A DNA stretch of 64,000 bases, from positions 124,001-188,000 of the forward strand of contig JAYQPE010000003.1 in assembly GCA_038145175.1 (NCBI GenBank), in the 5' to 3' direction. Positions 33,978 to 42,385 of this stretch are shown here, piece after piece; position 1 is the stretch's first letter; each line of letters starts with the position of its first letter. The position numbers and the translations under genes were made by a program. Below the pieces are notes generated by a model. That model was not told where the DNA came from and searched no databases. It saw nothing but the letters and a program-made list of their open reading frames with translations. Source of the stretch: ATZT02 sp038145175. GTDB taxonomy: Bacteria > Actinomycetota > Actinomycetes > S36-B12 > UBA5976.

Positions 33978-35135
33978 ATGCCATCTGCCCCCCGCCGATG
34001 GCATAAGCCATTTGTTTTTTCTGAAACTAGATTTTTACATTCCGGGGCTTGGTGGCTGTGGGCAATTCTGATGGCAGCTATTGCTGCAGGAACTACAAAT
34101 CCAATTTATTTATTTTCAATAATTTTTGTGGTTTTAACAGTTGTTAAATATAGAAAAAGTGATGCCCCGTGGTCTAAATCAATCAAGGGTTTTATTTATG
34201 CAGGAATTTTGATAGTTGTCATTAGAACATTTTTGGTAATAATTACCCCAGATATTTTTGGAGATACCGTTTTATTTACTCTTCCCCAAATTGATTTACC
34301 AAGTATTTTTGCTGGTATTAAAATTGGCGGAGCCATAAAAGCAAATACTTTATATTTTTCTTTCAAACAAGGTCTTAGATTTGCCACCATTTTGATTTGT
34401 ATAGGTGCTGCTCAATCTTTAGCTTCTCCATATCGATTATTAAAATCTGTTCCTGCCGCACTTTATGAAATCGGGTTAGCAATAATTGTGGCAATGACCT
34501 TTGCGCCTCAACTTGCCCAAGATGCCAAAAGAGTTCGTGAAGCACAGTTTTTAAGAGGTAGAAAAATAAATGGAATTAGATCTTTTACAAAAGCCATTGT
34601 GCCAATTTTAGAAGGAGCAATGGAGCGAGCCTTAAACCTAGCCTCTTCAATGGATTCCAGAGGCTATGGCAGAAAAGTTCACCAAACAAAAATAAAGAAA
34701 ACTACTACCAATATTTTTATGTTGTTAGGTTTATTAGGAATTATTTTTGGCTTATCCGGTTTACTAGGAGTATTTAGTCAAGCAAATATTGGTTTACTAA
34801 ATCTTTTAATTGGTTTAACACTTGCAATTTTTTCATTATTTCTTGCAGGCAAAAATGCCTCTAGAACAAAGTATCGAGCAGATCGATGGGAAATTCCGGA
34901 AGTATTAGTAGTATTTACTCCCCTGGTTGGTTTAGTTACTCTTAAATTTAGTGAAGCAAGTGTCTTAAATCCTCCCACAAGCCCATTAAGTCTTCCGCAA
35001 ATAGATTTTGTTTCCTTGTCATGTATTTTTCTTGCATTATTTGCCATATTTTTTTCCCCAAATCCTCCAAAATCCTATAAAAATTTAAGTTTAAATTCGA
35101 AATTTAGTTTGAATTTGGAGAAAACAGCTGCATGA
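33978..35135 (+). CDS. ECF transporter T component (CbiQ-like)
   Basis: Membrane scaffold linking the ATPase and the substrate-binding subunit of an energy-coupling factor transporter. 385 residues with about six to eight hydrophobic segments. The two coupling-helix motifs are present: REAQFLRGRKINGIRS and NLASSMDSRGYG (the A-x-x-x-R-G pair). The C-terminal third, with two or three extra hydrophobic segments and a SPNPPKSYKN tail, is longer than the usual 250-270-residue T component. Sits 22 bp after the exported protein gene and overlaps the ATPase gene by 4 bp. Confidence 0.86.
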   Translation: MPSAPRRWHKPFVFSETRFLHSGAWWLWAILMAAIAAGTTNPIYLFSIIFVVLTVVKYRKSDAPWSKSIKGFIYAGILIVVIRTFLVIITPDIFGDTVLFTLPQIDLPSIFAGIKIGGAIKANTLYFSFKQGLRFATILICIGAAQSLASPYRLLKSVPAALYEIGLAIIVAMTFAPQLAQDAKRVREAQFLRGRKINGIRSFTKAIVPILEGAMERALNLASSMDSRGYGRKVHQTKIKKTTTNIFMLLGLLGIIFGLSGLLGVFSQANIGLLNLLIGLTLAIFSLFLAGKNASRTKYRADRWEIPEVLVVFTPLVGLVTLKFSEASVLNPPTSPLSLPQIDFVSLSCIFLALFAIFFSPNPPKSYKNLSLNSKFSLNLEKTAA

Positions 35136-36739
35136 TTACTTTTGAAAATGTAACTTTTAAATACAACGATGCCGATTTTTCAATTCTTGAAAATGTTAAT
35201 TTAACCATTCCAAGTGGTGAATTAGTTCTAGTTGTGGGAAAAACTGGTTCAGGTAAATCAACATTTCTGGGTTTGATTAATGGTTTAGTGCCTAATTTTT
35301 CTGGAGGAAATTTTTCAGGAGATGTAAAAGTATTTGATAGATCAATTCGAGATTTTCAACCTAGAGATTTTGCTGATCTAGTAGGAGTAGTTAAACAAGA
35401 TCCCAGATCTTCTTTTGTGACAGACAATGTTGAAGATGAAATTGCTTACAGCATGGAACAACTTGGAATTGCAAATGACACTATGCGAAGAAGAGTGGAA
35501 GAAGTTTTAGATTTGTTGGGATTAAATGAATTAAGAAATAGATCTTTATCCACTTTGTCAGGTGGTCAGCGTCAAAGAGTTGCCATTGCCTCAGTATTAA
35601 CCACGAATCCAAAAGTTTTAGTTTTAGATGAACCAACAAGTGCTCTTGATCCCAGTGCTGCAGAAGAAGTTTTATCTATCTTGCAAAGATTAGTTCACGA
35701 CTTAGGTTTAACGGTTGTCTTAGCTGAACACAGGTTGGAAAGAGTTGTGCAGTACGCAGATCGAGTAATTGTCATCGACCAAGAGGCTGAGGTTTATGCC
35801 GATAGACCAGTAAATGTGTTTGCCTCTTCTCAAATTGCTCCCCCAGTTGTTGAACTAGGTAGAAATGTTGGCTGGCATCCAGTGCCATTAACTGTTAGAG
35901 ATGCCAGAAGATTTGCTGAGGAACTTAGAATACGTTTAGAAAAATCAAAACCAAGAAATAGAAATAATCCTGCAACCCAAAAAGTTGTTGAAATTGAAAA
36001 TCTTTCTTTTAACTATCCAAATATAAGAGCTTTAAGAAATATAAATTTAGAAATTAATGATGGAGAAATTGTTTGCTTGATGGGTCGAAATGGCTCTGGA
36101 AAATCAACTCTGTTAAATCAAATTGTAGGACTATTAAGTCCAACTTCAGGAAATGTAAATATTTTAGGAAAAAAACCTAAAGAACTTACTGGTATTGAAT
36201 TGATTAAAAATGTAGGACTAGTTCCCCAAGAACCAACCGATCTACTACTTTCAGATTCTGTAGCAAAAGAATGTCAAGCAAGTGATAAAGATGCGAAAGT
36301 TATTCCTGGAACAACGCTAGAAATTTTTGAACAATTAATTTCAAGTGTTTCAGAAAATACTCATCCTCGAGATCTTTCAGAGGGTGAAAAATTATCTTTA
36401 GCTCTTTCAATTGTTCTAGCTGCTAAACCTCCATTAATTCTTCTTGATGAACCAACTAGGGGTTTAGATTATTCTGCAAAGAAAATTCTGGTTCATAATT
36501 TACAAAAATTAGGAAAAAAGAAACACACCATAATTCTTGCCACTCACGATGTTGAATTAGCAGCAGAAGTAGCGACCAGAGTCATACTTTTAGCAGATGG
36601 AGAAATAGTGACAGATGGACTTGCAAATGAAGTCTTATCTAGTTCTCCTATGTTTTCCCCACAAGTTTCAAAAGTTATGGCACCAGCGCATTGGCTTACA
36701 GTCTCTGATGTTGTTTATGCATTGGAAGAACTGAATTGA
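35132..36739 (+). CDS. ECF transporter ATPase with two cassettes
   Basis: 535-residue fusion of the two EcfA-type ATPases. Cassette 1: Walker A GKTGSGKST, signature LSGGQRQRV, Walker B VLVLDEPTSALD and AEHRLERV, the ECF-typical replacement of the H-loop environment. Cassette 2: Walker A GRNGSGKST, signature LSEGEKLSL, Walker B LILLDEPTRGLD and ATHDVE. The two-in-one layout is common in actinobacterial ECF systems. The second signature (LSEGE) departs from LSGGQ. It overlaps both neighbours by 4 bp, so assembly ratios may be set by coupled translation. Confidence 0.9.
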   Translation: MITFENVTFKYNDADFSILENVNLTIPSGELVLVVGKTGSGKSTFLGLINGLVPNFSGGNFSGDVKVFDRSIRDFQPRDFADLVGVVKQDPRSSFVTDNVEDEIAYSMEQLGIANDTMRRRVEEVLDLLGLNELRNRSLSTLSGGQRQRVAIASVLTTNPKVLVLDEPTSALDPSAAEEVLSILQRLVHDLGLTVVLAEHRLERVVQYADRVIVIDQEAEVYADRPVNVFASSQIAPPVVELGRNVGWHPVPLTVRDARRFAEELRIRLEKSKPRNRNNPATQKVVEIENLSFNYPNIRALRNINLEINDGEIVCLMGRNGSGKSTLLNQIVGLLSPTSGNVNILGKKPKELTGIELIKNVGLVPQEPTDLLLSDSVAKECQASDKDAKVIPGTTLEIFEQLISSVSENTHPRDLSEGEKLSLALSIVLAAKPPLILLDEPTRGLDYSAKKILVHNLQKLGKKKHTIILATHDVELAAEVATRVILLADGEIVTDGLANEVLSSSPMFSPQVSKVMAPAHWLTVSDVVYALEELN

Positions 36740-37518
36740 TTCAAAATAACTATTTAACAAAAATTTCACTTCTATTAACTTCAACCATTGGAATTTTTGC
36801 ATTTTTTTGGCCATTTATTATGCAGAAAAATTCAATACTAAATAACAATTCTGATAACGCTGGTTTCTTACTTTTAATTCTTGTGCCGTTAGTTTTATTC
36901 GTTGCTTTAGCTGATGTTTTGCAAGGTGGAATTGATGCCAGATCTTTAGCAATACTTGGAGTATTAACTGCAGTAGTTGCAGCAGTTAGGCCATTGGGTG
37001 GACAAGTTGCAGGTCTTGAACCTGTATGGGCAATCATCATTATTGGTGGTCGAGCCTTAGGTCCAAGTTTTGGTTTTGTTTTAGGTTCAATTGGAATTCT
37101 TGGCTCAGCAGTTTTAACTGGAGCAATTGGACCGTGGCTTCCTTTTCAAATGATTGTTGCAGCCTGGGTTGGAGCAATAGCAGGATTGTTACCAAAACTA
37201 AAAGGCAATAAAGAAATCGTTATGTTGATAATTTATGGTTTTTTTGTGGGATTTTTTGCAGGACTATTACTTAATTTATGGTTTTGGCCTTTTGCCAATG
37301 GGCTCATACCTGAAATTTCATTTCAACCAGGAATTGGTTTTAGTGATCAATTTATGCGTTGGATTAGATTTAGTTTGCTAACAAGTTTTGGCTTTGACTT
37401 ACCCCGTGGAATATTAACTGCCATACTCTTAAGTTTTCTAGCAAAACCATTATTAAAGGCCATGAGACGAATGACCAAAAAGGCTAACTTTAATAAACCT
37501 GTAGTCTTACATGCGTGA
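36736..37518 (+). CDS. ECF transporter substrate-binding (S) component
   Basis: 260-residue membrane protein with about six segments and the usual ECF S-component pattern: RSLAILGVLTAVVAAVRPLGGQVAGLEPVW, with small residues in the first core segment, and GPSFGFVLGSIGILGSAVLTGAIGPWLPFQMIVAAWVGAIAG. It starts TTG overlapping the previous stop. S components decide the substrate, but the sequence cannot show which one. Cobalamin, a cobinamide or lower-ligand base, or cobalt are the candidates because of the riboswitch. Confidence 0.82.
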   Translation: MIQNNYLTKISLLLTSTIGIFAFFWPFIMQKNSILNNNSDNAGFLLLILVPLVLFVALADVLQGGIDARSLAILGVLTAVVAAVRPLGGQVAGLEPVWAIIIIGGRALGPSFGFVLGSIGILGSAVLTGAIGPWLPFQMIVAAWVGAIAGLLPKLKGNKEIVMLIIYGFFVGFFAGLLLNLWFWPFANGLIPEISFQPGIGFSDQFMRWIRFSLLTSFGFDLPRGILTAILLSFLAKPLLKAMRRMTKKANFNKPVVLHA

Positions 37519-38147
37519 TTAATTCAGTCTTAGCTTTAGGTTTTGAATCAGATAACTTCAATTGGTCTGATATTTCTCCATTAAGTCTTGAGCAAAAAAG
37601 TTTAAGTCCAGATTCTGAAAATGATATAAATAAAGCAATTGATGCAAACGTAAGCCTTCTTGGTCTTTATTTAGGTAATGACATTGTTAAAGCTGCAAGT
37701 CTTATCGGAGCCTTTTACAGTATTGATTCTGCATCACTTTTAGGTAAATCAAGTGTCGGCCAAGATGAATCTTGGATTGAAAATGCCACAAAGTTAAGAG
37801 ATTTATTAAGACAAACTAGAACTTTAAAATCAGAACAAGAACAATTATTAAATATTTCTCTTGGAGAAAACTCAATTTATTCATTAAAAGCATTAAATGC
37901 TGCTACTGAGAGAAAAACCCGAGTGGTCTTAGTTGGTTTTGGTGCCATTGCTTTAGGTTTTCTTGCCATGAGAGGAAATTCAAAAATAAAAGATTATTTA
38001 ATGATTGCAAACACTCCAGTAATACCTGCAATTATCGAAGCGCATAAATATATGGGCTGCAAAATCATTATGAACACAAAAGAAAATATTCATCCCTTAG
38101 CAGAACTTGCTTTGTCTGTGGGAATTTTAAAAGCTAGCGAACTTTAG
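37515..38147 (+). CDS. Shortened CobT-like protein
   Basis: 210 residues that line up with the C-terminal two thirds of nicotinate-nucleotide-dimethylbenzimidazole phosphoribosyltransferase (CobT, about 350 residues). The order of segments is preserved: LLGLYLGNDIVKAA for the GIGNTT region, WIENATKLRDLLRQ, then a helix ending AATERKTRVVLVGFGAIALGFLAM for the VPVVLDGFISTAAALLA segment, and KDYLMIANTPVIPAIIEAHKYMG for DYLIASHRSAEPG. The motif with the catalytic glutamate (L-G-E-G) is replaced (TKENIHPLAELAL). So it is probably not an active phosphoribosyltransferase. Convergent with gcvT, overlapping it by 14 bp. Confidence 0.68.
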   Translation: MINSVLALGFESDNFNWSDISPLSLEQKSLSPDSENDINKAIDANVSLLGLYLGNDIVKAASLIGAFYSIDSASLLGKSSVGQDESWIENATKLRDLLRQTRTLKSEQEQLLNISLGENSIYSLKALNAATERKTRVVLVGFGAIALGFLAMRGNSKIKDYLMIANTPVIPAIIEAHKYMGCKIIMNTKENIHPLAELALSVGILKASEL

Positions 38148-39237
38148 GAGCAACAAAAGGAGGTTTAACAACTTCGAATTCAGAAGTTCTACCTCTAACA
38201 TCAACTTCTACTTTGTCTCCTACTTTTACCGATGATTCAAGTAAGGCAAGTGAAATTCCAACTTTTAAACTCGGAGAAAAAGTTCCGCTGGTTATTTCTC
38301 CAATTTCTTTTCCATCTTTAAGAACTTTCATGTGACTTCGAGGAATTGCTCTTTCAATAGCTTTTAAACCAAAAAGTTTTCGCTTTACCCCATCAGATTT
38401 TTCTTTTACCAAAGCACTTTTGCCGATAAAGGATTCTTTATCTAAAATTACCGCCCAATTAAGACCTGCTTCTAACGGAGAAATATTTAGAGAAATATCT
38501 TGTCCGTGCAACGGATATCCCATTTCTGTTCTTAAGGTATCTCTTGCGCCCAAACCAACTGGTTTTGCTCCATATTTTTCACCAACTTTTAAAACTTCAT
38601 CAAAAAACTTCTCAGCATCTTGGGCAGGGATTAATACTTCAACACCTTTTTCACCTGTGTAACCTGTTCTGCAAACTGTAATTTGAGTTTGTTTCCATGA
38701 AACATCTTTAAACGACATGTATTCAAGATCAGTTGGAAGATCTAAATCTTTCATTAAGTCAAAGCTTTTTGGTCCTTGAATTGCAATGATGGCAATGTCT
38801 TTATGAAGATTTGTAATCACATTATTTGTGGGAATATTTTGTTTAATGATTTCTAAAACAGTGGTGGCATTTCCTGCATTTGGAATGAGAAGAATTTCAT
38901 CTTCTGCTCGTAAATAAACGATCAAATCATCTACAACTGTTCCATCTTTGGATAAAAGCATCGAATATTGAGCTTGACCAGGTTTGATTCTATTAATGTC
39001 ATTTGTTAAAACTTTATTTAAATTTTGAGCAGCATTTGGGCCTTTAATTGTTGCCGTTCCTAAATGAGAAACATCAAAAATTCCTACAGCTTCTCTTGTT
39101 GCAGTGTGCTCTGTGACAACTCCCAGACCGTGATATTCAATTGGCATTTGCCAACCACCAAACGGTGCAAATTTTGCACCTAACAAAACATGTTTTGCGT
39201 TTAGCGGTGACTCTATTAGTTTGGCTGCTTCACTCAT
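38134..39237 (-). CDS. gcvT: Glycine cleavage system aminomethyltransferase (T protein)
   Basis: Transfers the methylene group from the lipoylated H protein to tetrahydrofolate. 367 residues, near the family's 360-375. Folate-domain features: FAPFGGWQMPIEYHGLGVVTEHTATREAVGIFDVSHLGT, the ASPxx-like LTNDINRIKPGQAQYSMLLSKDGTVVDDLIVY, the ESGxx-type VCRTGYTGEKGVEV, and LRTEMGYPLHGQDI. The C-terminal barrel has GEITSGTFSPSLKVGISLALL. GcvH and GcvP are outside the window. Its stop overlaps the CobT-like gene by 14 bp on the other strand. Confidence 0.95.
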   Translation of the reverse strand: MSEAAKLIESPLNAKHVLLGAKFAPFGGWQMPIEYHGLGVVTEHTATREAVGIFDVSHLGTATIKGPNAAQNLNKVLTNDINRIKPGQAQYSMLLSKDGTVVDDLIVYLRAEDEILLIPNAGNATTVLEIIKQNIPTNNVITNLHKDIAIIAIQGPKSFDLMKDLDLPTDLEYMSFKDVSWKQTQITVCRTGYTGEKGVEVLIPAQDAEKFFDEVLKVGEKYGAKPVGLGARDTLRTEMGYPLHGQDISLNISPLEAGLNWAVILDKESFIGKSALVKEKSDGVKRKLFGLKAIERAIPRSHMKVLKDGKEIGEITSGTFSPSLKVGISLALLESSVKVGDKVEVDVRGRTSEFEVVKPPFVAPKVR

Positions 39238-39265
39238 AATTATTAACGCTACTAGGCTATTTACT

Positions 39266-40753
39266 ATGTCAATTACTCGACTTATTGATTCATACGAAAT
39301 TAGTGCAAACGATGTACTTGTCGTTGGCTTTGCCCAGACAGATAACTCATTTGAACTTTTAGAGTCAGCTTTACCAATGGATCCATCTTTGAAATTACAA
39401 ATAAATCAAGCACTAAAGTTGACCAGTTTTTCAGCAAAAAAATCAGAAACTTCATTCTTAACAATTAACTCAGGAGTTCTTTGTGTAGGTCTTGGAAAAA
39501 TTGAAAAATCTGAACCAATTAACTTAGAAACATTAAGAAGAGCAGCAGGTACTGCAAGCAGAAGTTTAGTTGGAAAAAGTTCTGCCTTATTTGCATTACC
39601 TAATAAAAACTTAACCCAAACTCATGCAGTGGTTATGGGAGTCGAATTAGGTGCTTATAGTTTTCAAGAATTTAAAACTAAAAAAGAAGACAAAAATAAT
39701 CCCTTACAAACAGCAAAAATACTTGTCACAGAAGTAAAGAATAATCAAAAAATATTTGAAGAAGCACAAATTATTGCTGAATCAGTATTAAATGTAAGAA
39801 ATTTAGTCAACACTCCCCCAAGTCATATGTATCCATCTGTTTTTGCTGATTATGTAAAAAAGAGTTTTAAAAGAGGCTCAAAAGTAAGTTTAGAAATACT
39901 TGATGAAAAAGTATTAAAGAAAAAAGGTTATGGCGCCCTAATTGGAGTGGGACAAGGTTCAATTAATCCCCCAAGATTTGTAAGAGCTACTTACAAAGTT
40001 AAAGGTGCAAAATTTCATTTAGCTTTAGTTGGCAAAGGAATCACTTTTGATACTGGTGGTATTTCTTTAAAACCTCCAGCTTCAATGCACACCATGAAAT
40101 GCGATATGGCAGGAGCCGCCACAGTTATCGAAACACTTAGAGCAATTTCCAAACTAGATTTAAAAATTAACGTAACTGCTTATGCGGCATTGGCAGAAAA
40201 CATGCCTTCTGCAACAGCTCAAAGACCTAGCGATGTCGTTACGACCTACAGCGGAAAAACTATTGAAGTGCTAAATACAGATGCAGAAGGAAGATTAGTC
40301 CTTGCAGATGCACTTGGCAGAGCCCAAGAAGACAAACCAGATTTAATTGTTGATGTTGCCACTTTAACTGGTGCTGCAACTATTGCACTTGGTTCTAGAA
40401 CTGCAGGAATTATGTCTAATAAAGATGACGCACGTGATCAAGTTTTTGCAAGCGCAAAAGAATCTGGTGAATCAATGTGGCCAATGCAAATACCAGAAGA
40501 AATTAGAACAGTACTTGATTCAAAAACTGCAGATATTGCAAACGTTGGATTTACTCCAAATCCTGCAGGAGGAATGATGCTAGGTGCAGCATTCTTAAAA
40601 GAATTTGTTGATGAAAAAACTGCATGGGTTCATTTAGATATTGCACCACCTGCATTTAATGAAGGTGCTGCATATGGATACACAAATTTTGGTGGAACAG
40701 GTGTTGGGGTTAGAACTTTAGTTAATCTTGCACAAAAGTTACAAAATCGTTAA
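39266..40753 (+). CDS. pepA: Leucyl aminopeptidase
   Basis: Two-metal M17 aminopeptidase of about 495 residues. Metal and catalytic motifs are present: GKGITFDTGGISLKP, MKCDMAGAA, NMPSATAQRPSDV, the family signature NTDAEGRLVLADAL, and TLTGAATIALG. I start it at the ATG at 39266 (MSITRLIDS); the longer frame start at 39221 lies inside divergent gcvT and adds a non-conserved stretch. The N-terminal domain is the usual PepA N domain. Located in the conserved pepA-lpd-sucB order of actinobacteria. Confidence 0.94.
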   Translation: MSITRLIDSYEISANDVLVVGFAQTDNSFELLESALPMDPSLKLQINQALKLTSFSAKKSETSFLTINSGVLCVGLGKIEKSEPINLETLRRAAGTASRSLVGKSSALFALPNKNLTQTHAVVMGVELGAYSFQEFKTKKEDKNNPLQTAKILVTEVKNNQKIFEEAQIIAESVLNVRNLVNTPPSHMYPSVFADYVKKSFKRGSKVSLEILDEKVLKKKGYGALIGVGQGSINPPRFVRATYKVKGAKFHLALVGKGITFDTGGISLKPPASMHTMKCDMAGAATVIETLRAISKLDLKINVTAYAALAENMPSATAQRPSDVVTTYSGKTIEVLNTDAEGRLVLADALGRAQEDKPDLIVDVATLTGAATIALGSRTAGIMSNKDDARDQVFASAKESGESMWPMQIPEEIRTVLDSKTADIANVGFTPNPAGGMMLGAAFLKEFVDEKTAWVHLDIAPPAFNEGAAYGYTNFGGTGVGVRTLVNLAQKLQNR

Positions 40754-40881
40754 ATTTCCTCACAAAATTAAAATTTTTTGCTCATATTTTTTTAAATGGT
40801 AGACTCTTTGTATAACTAGAAATTAGGTGATATTCCTACTTTATTTAAATACCAAATATTTAAATAACTTTTGTAGTAAAT

Positions 40882-42276
40882 ATGTTTACATCTAAACCGC
40901 ATAAAGAAACTTATAGATTTATACCTGAAAATCCAAAACCATTAAATGCAACAAAAGTTTCAAGTTTGCTTGATAATGAATGGTTGAACTTTAAATTAAG
41001 AACTGGTATTTCAGAAAAAGAATCTTATTTAGCTTCAAAAGTTACTCCTCTAGGAGTTGCTTCAAGTTTTCAACATTGGGCGCCATATCCAATTTCAATA
41101 GCTAGTGCCAATGGTGCATGGATGCAAGATGTTGATGGAAGAAAATTATTAGATTTATCGATGGGCTTTGGTGCAGTACTTGCAGGACATTTGCATCCAG
41201 TAGTAGTAAATGAAATCAAAGAATCTTTAAACGATGGAATGCTTTTTGTAACTCCTTCTCCCATAACCAGAGATGCCGCTGAAAGAATCTGTAATCGATT
41301 TGGCATAGATATGGTCAGATTTACAAATTCTGGAACCGAATCGACAATGTATGCCACCAGGTTGGCCAAAGTCTTTTCTGGCAAAAATGCGATTGTCAAA
41401 GTTGAAGGCGGCTACCACGGAAGCTTTGATCCATTAATGGTTTCTGCTAAACCTAATTTAAAAGATGCCGGTGATCCAACAAGTCCTAATTCAGTTGCTC
41501 AATCTGGGACTGAACCTGGTCAAGTTTTTGTAGTTCCTTACAACAATTTGGATGCTTTAGAGAAAGTTTTCCGCGAGCATCACTTAGAAATAGCCTGTTT
41601 CATATTAGAACCAGTTTTAGAAAATATAGCCATTGTCTTGCCTGATGAAGGTTATCTAGAAAAGGTTAGGCAACTATGCGATCAATACAACATAGTGTTG
41701 ATATTTGATGAAGTTAAAACAGGCCTGACCGCAGGACACCAGGGTGCTGCTCAAAGACTAAAAGTAAAACCAGATTTGATCACCATTGCTAAATCAATTG
41801 GTGGTGGAGTTCCAGTAGCTGCCTTTGGCGGTAAAAAAGAAATTATGGAATCTATAACCAATGGCAATATGGCCCACTTTGGAACTTTTAATGGAAATCC
41901 ACTAGCGATGGCAGGTATTAGAGCAATGGATGCCATAGCAACTAAGAAAAATCTTGATAAGGCAGAGAAATTAAACCTTCAAGCTTTAACTCGCATCACT
42001 GAAATTATTGAAGAATACGAACTTCCAGCTCATACAGTTGGTTTTGGAGTTAAGGGTTGTGTTACTTGGGCAACTACTCCAGTTAGAAATTATCGAGACT
42101 ATAAAGCAACAGATTTTCAAGTGGCAGAATTTTCTTGGCTTTGGTCATTAAACCGAGGCATCATCACTCCACCTGGTTTAGATGAACAGTGGTTGATAAG
42201 CCTTGCCCATGAACAACATGAAATAGATGTGCTGGTTGAGAACTTCCAAGAAATGGCTGTGGCGCTTCGTAGTTAA
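40882..42276 (+). CDS. Class III aminotransferase (glutamate-1-semialdehyde aminomutase-like)
   Basis: PLP enzyme of 464 residues. The PLP lysine lies in LITIAKSIGGGVPVAAFGG; LIFDEVKTGLTAGHQGAAQ holds the DEV motif; NSGTESTMYATRLAKVFSGKNAIVKVEGGYHGSFD is the phosphate-binding and aromatic segment typical of the aminomutase-like group. Some residues fit an aspartate aminotransferase family label, but the substrate is unknown. HemL is an alternative, but the sequence NAPxx differences and the isolated position make a side aminotransferase more likely. 128 bp after pepA; a TTGCTC/TAGACT pair could be its promoter. Confidence 0.85.
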   Translation: MFTSKPHKETYRFIPENPKPLNATKVSSLLDNEWLNFKLRTGISEKESYLASKVTPLGVASSFQHWAPYPISIASANGAWMQDVDGRKLLDLSMGFGAVLAGHLHPVVVNEIKESLNDGMLFVTPSPITRDAAERICNRFGIDMVRFTNSGTESTMYATRLAKVFSGKNAIVKVEGGYHGSFDPLMVSAKPNLKDAGDPTSPNSVAQSGTEPGQVFVVPYNNLDALEKVFREHHLEIACFILEPVLENIAIVLPDEGYLEKVRQLCDQYNIVLIFDEVKTGLTAGHQGAAQRLKVKPDLITIAKSIGGGVPVAAFGGKKEIMESITNGNMAHFGTFNGNPLAMAGIRAMDAIATKKNLDKAEKLNLQALTRITEIIEEYELPAHTVGFGVKGCVTWATTPVRNYRDYKATDFQVAEFSWLWSLNRGIITPPGLDEQWLISLAHEQHEIDVLVENFQEMAVALRS

Positions 42277-42385
42277 TTGACGGGTAACTTCTTACTTTCG
42301 TGAAACCCAAAATTGCTCAAAACTTATCCCGTGGAAAGATAGTCATTAAGAAACCTCACGAGGGTTGATTAATGAAAGGTTCCAA

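Noticed and set aside
37515..38147. Active CobT phosphoribosyltransferase
   Set aside because: The catalytic glutamate motif is missing and the protein is a third shorter.
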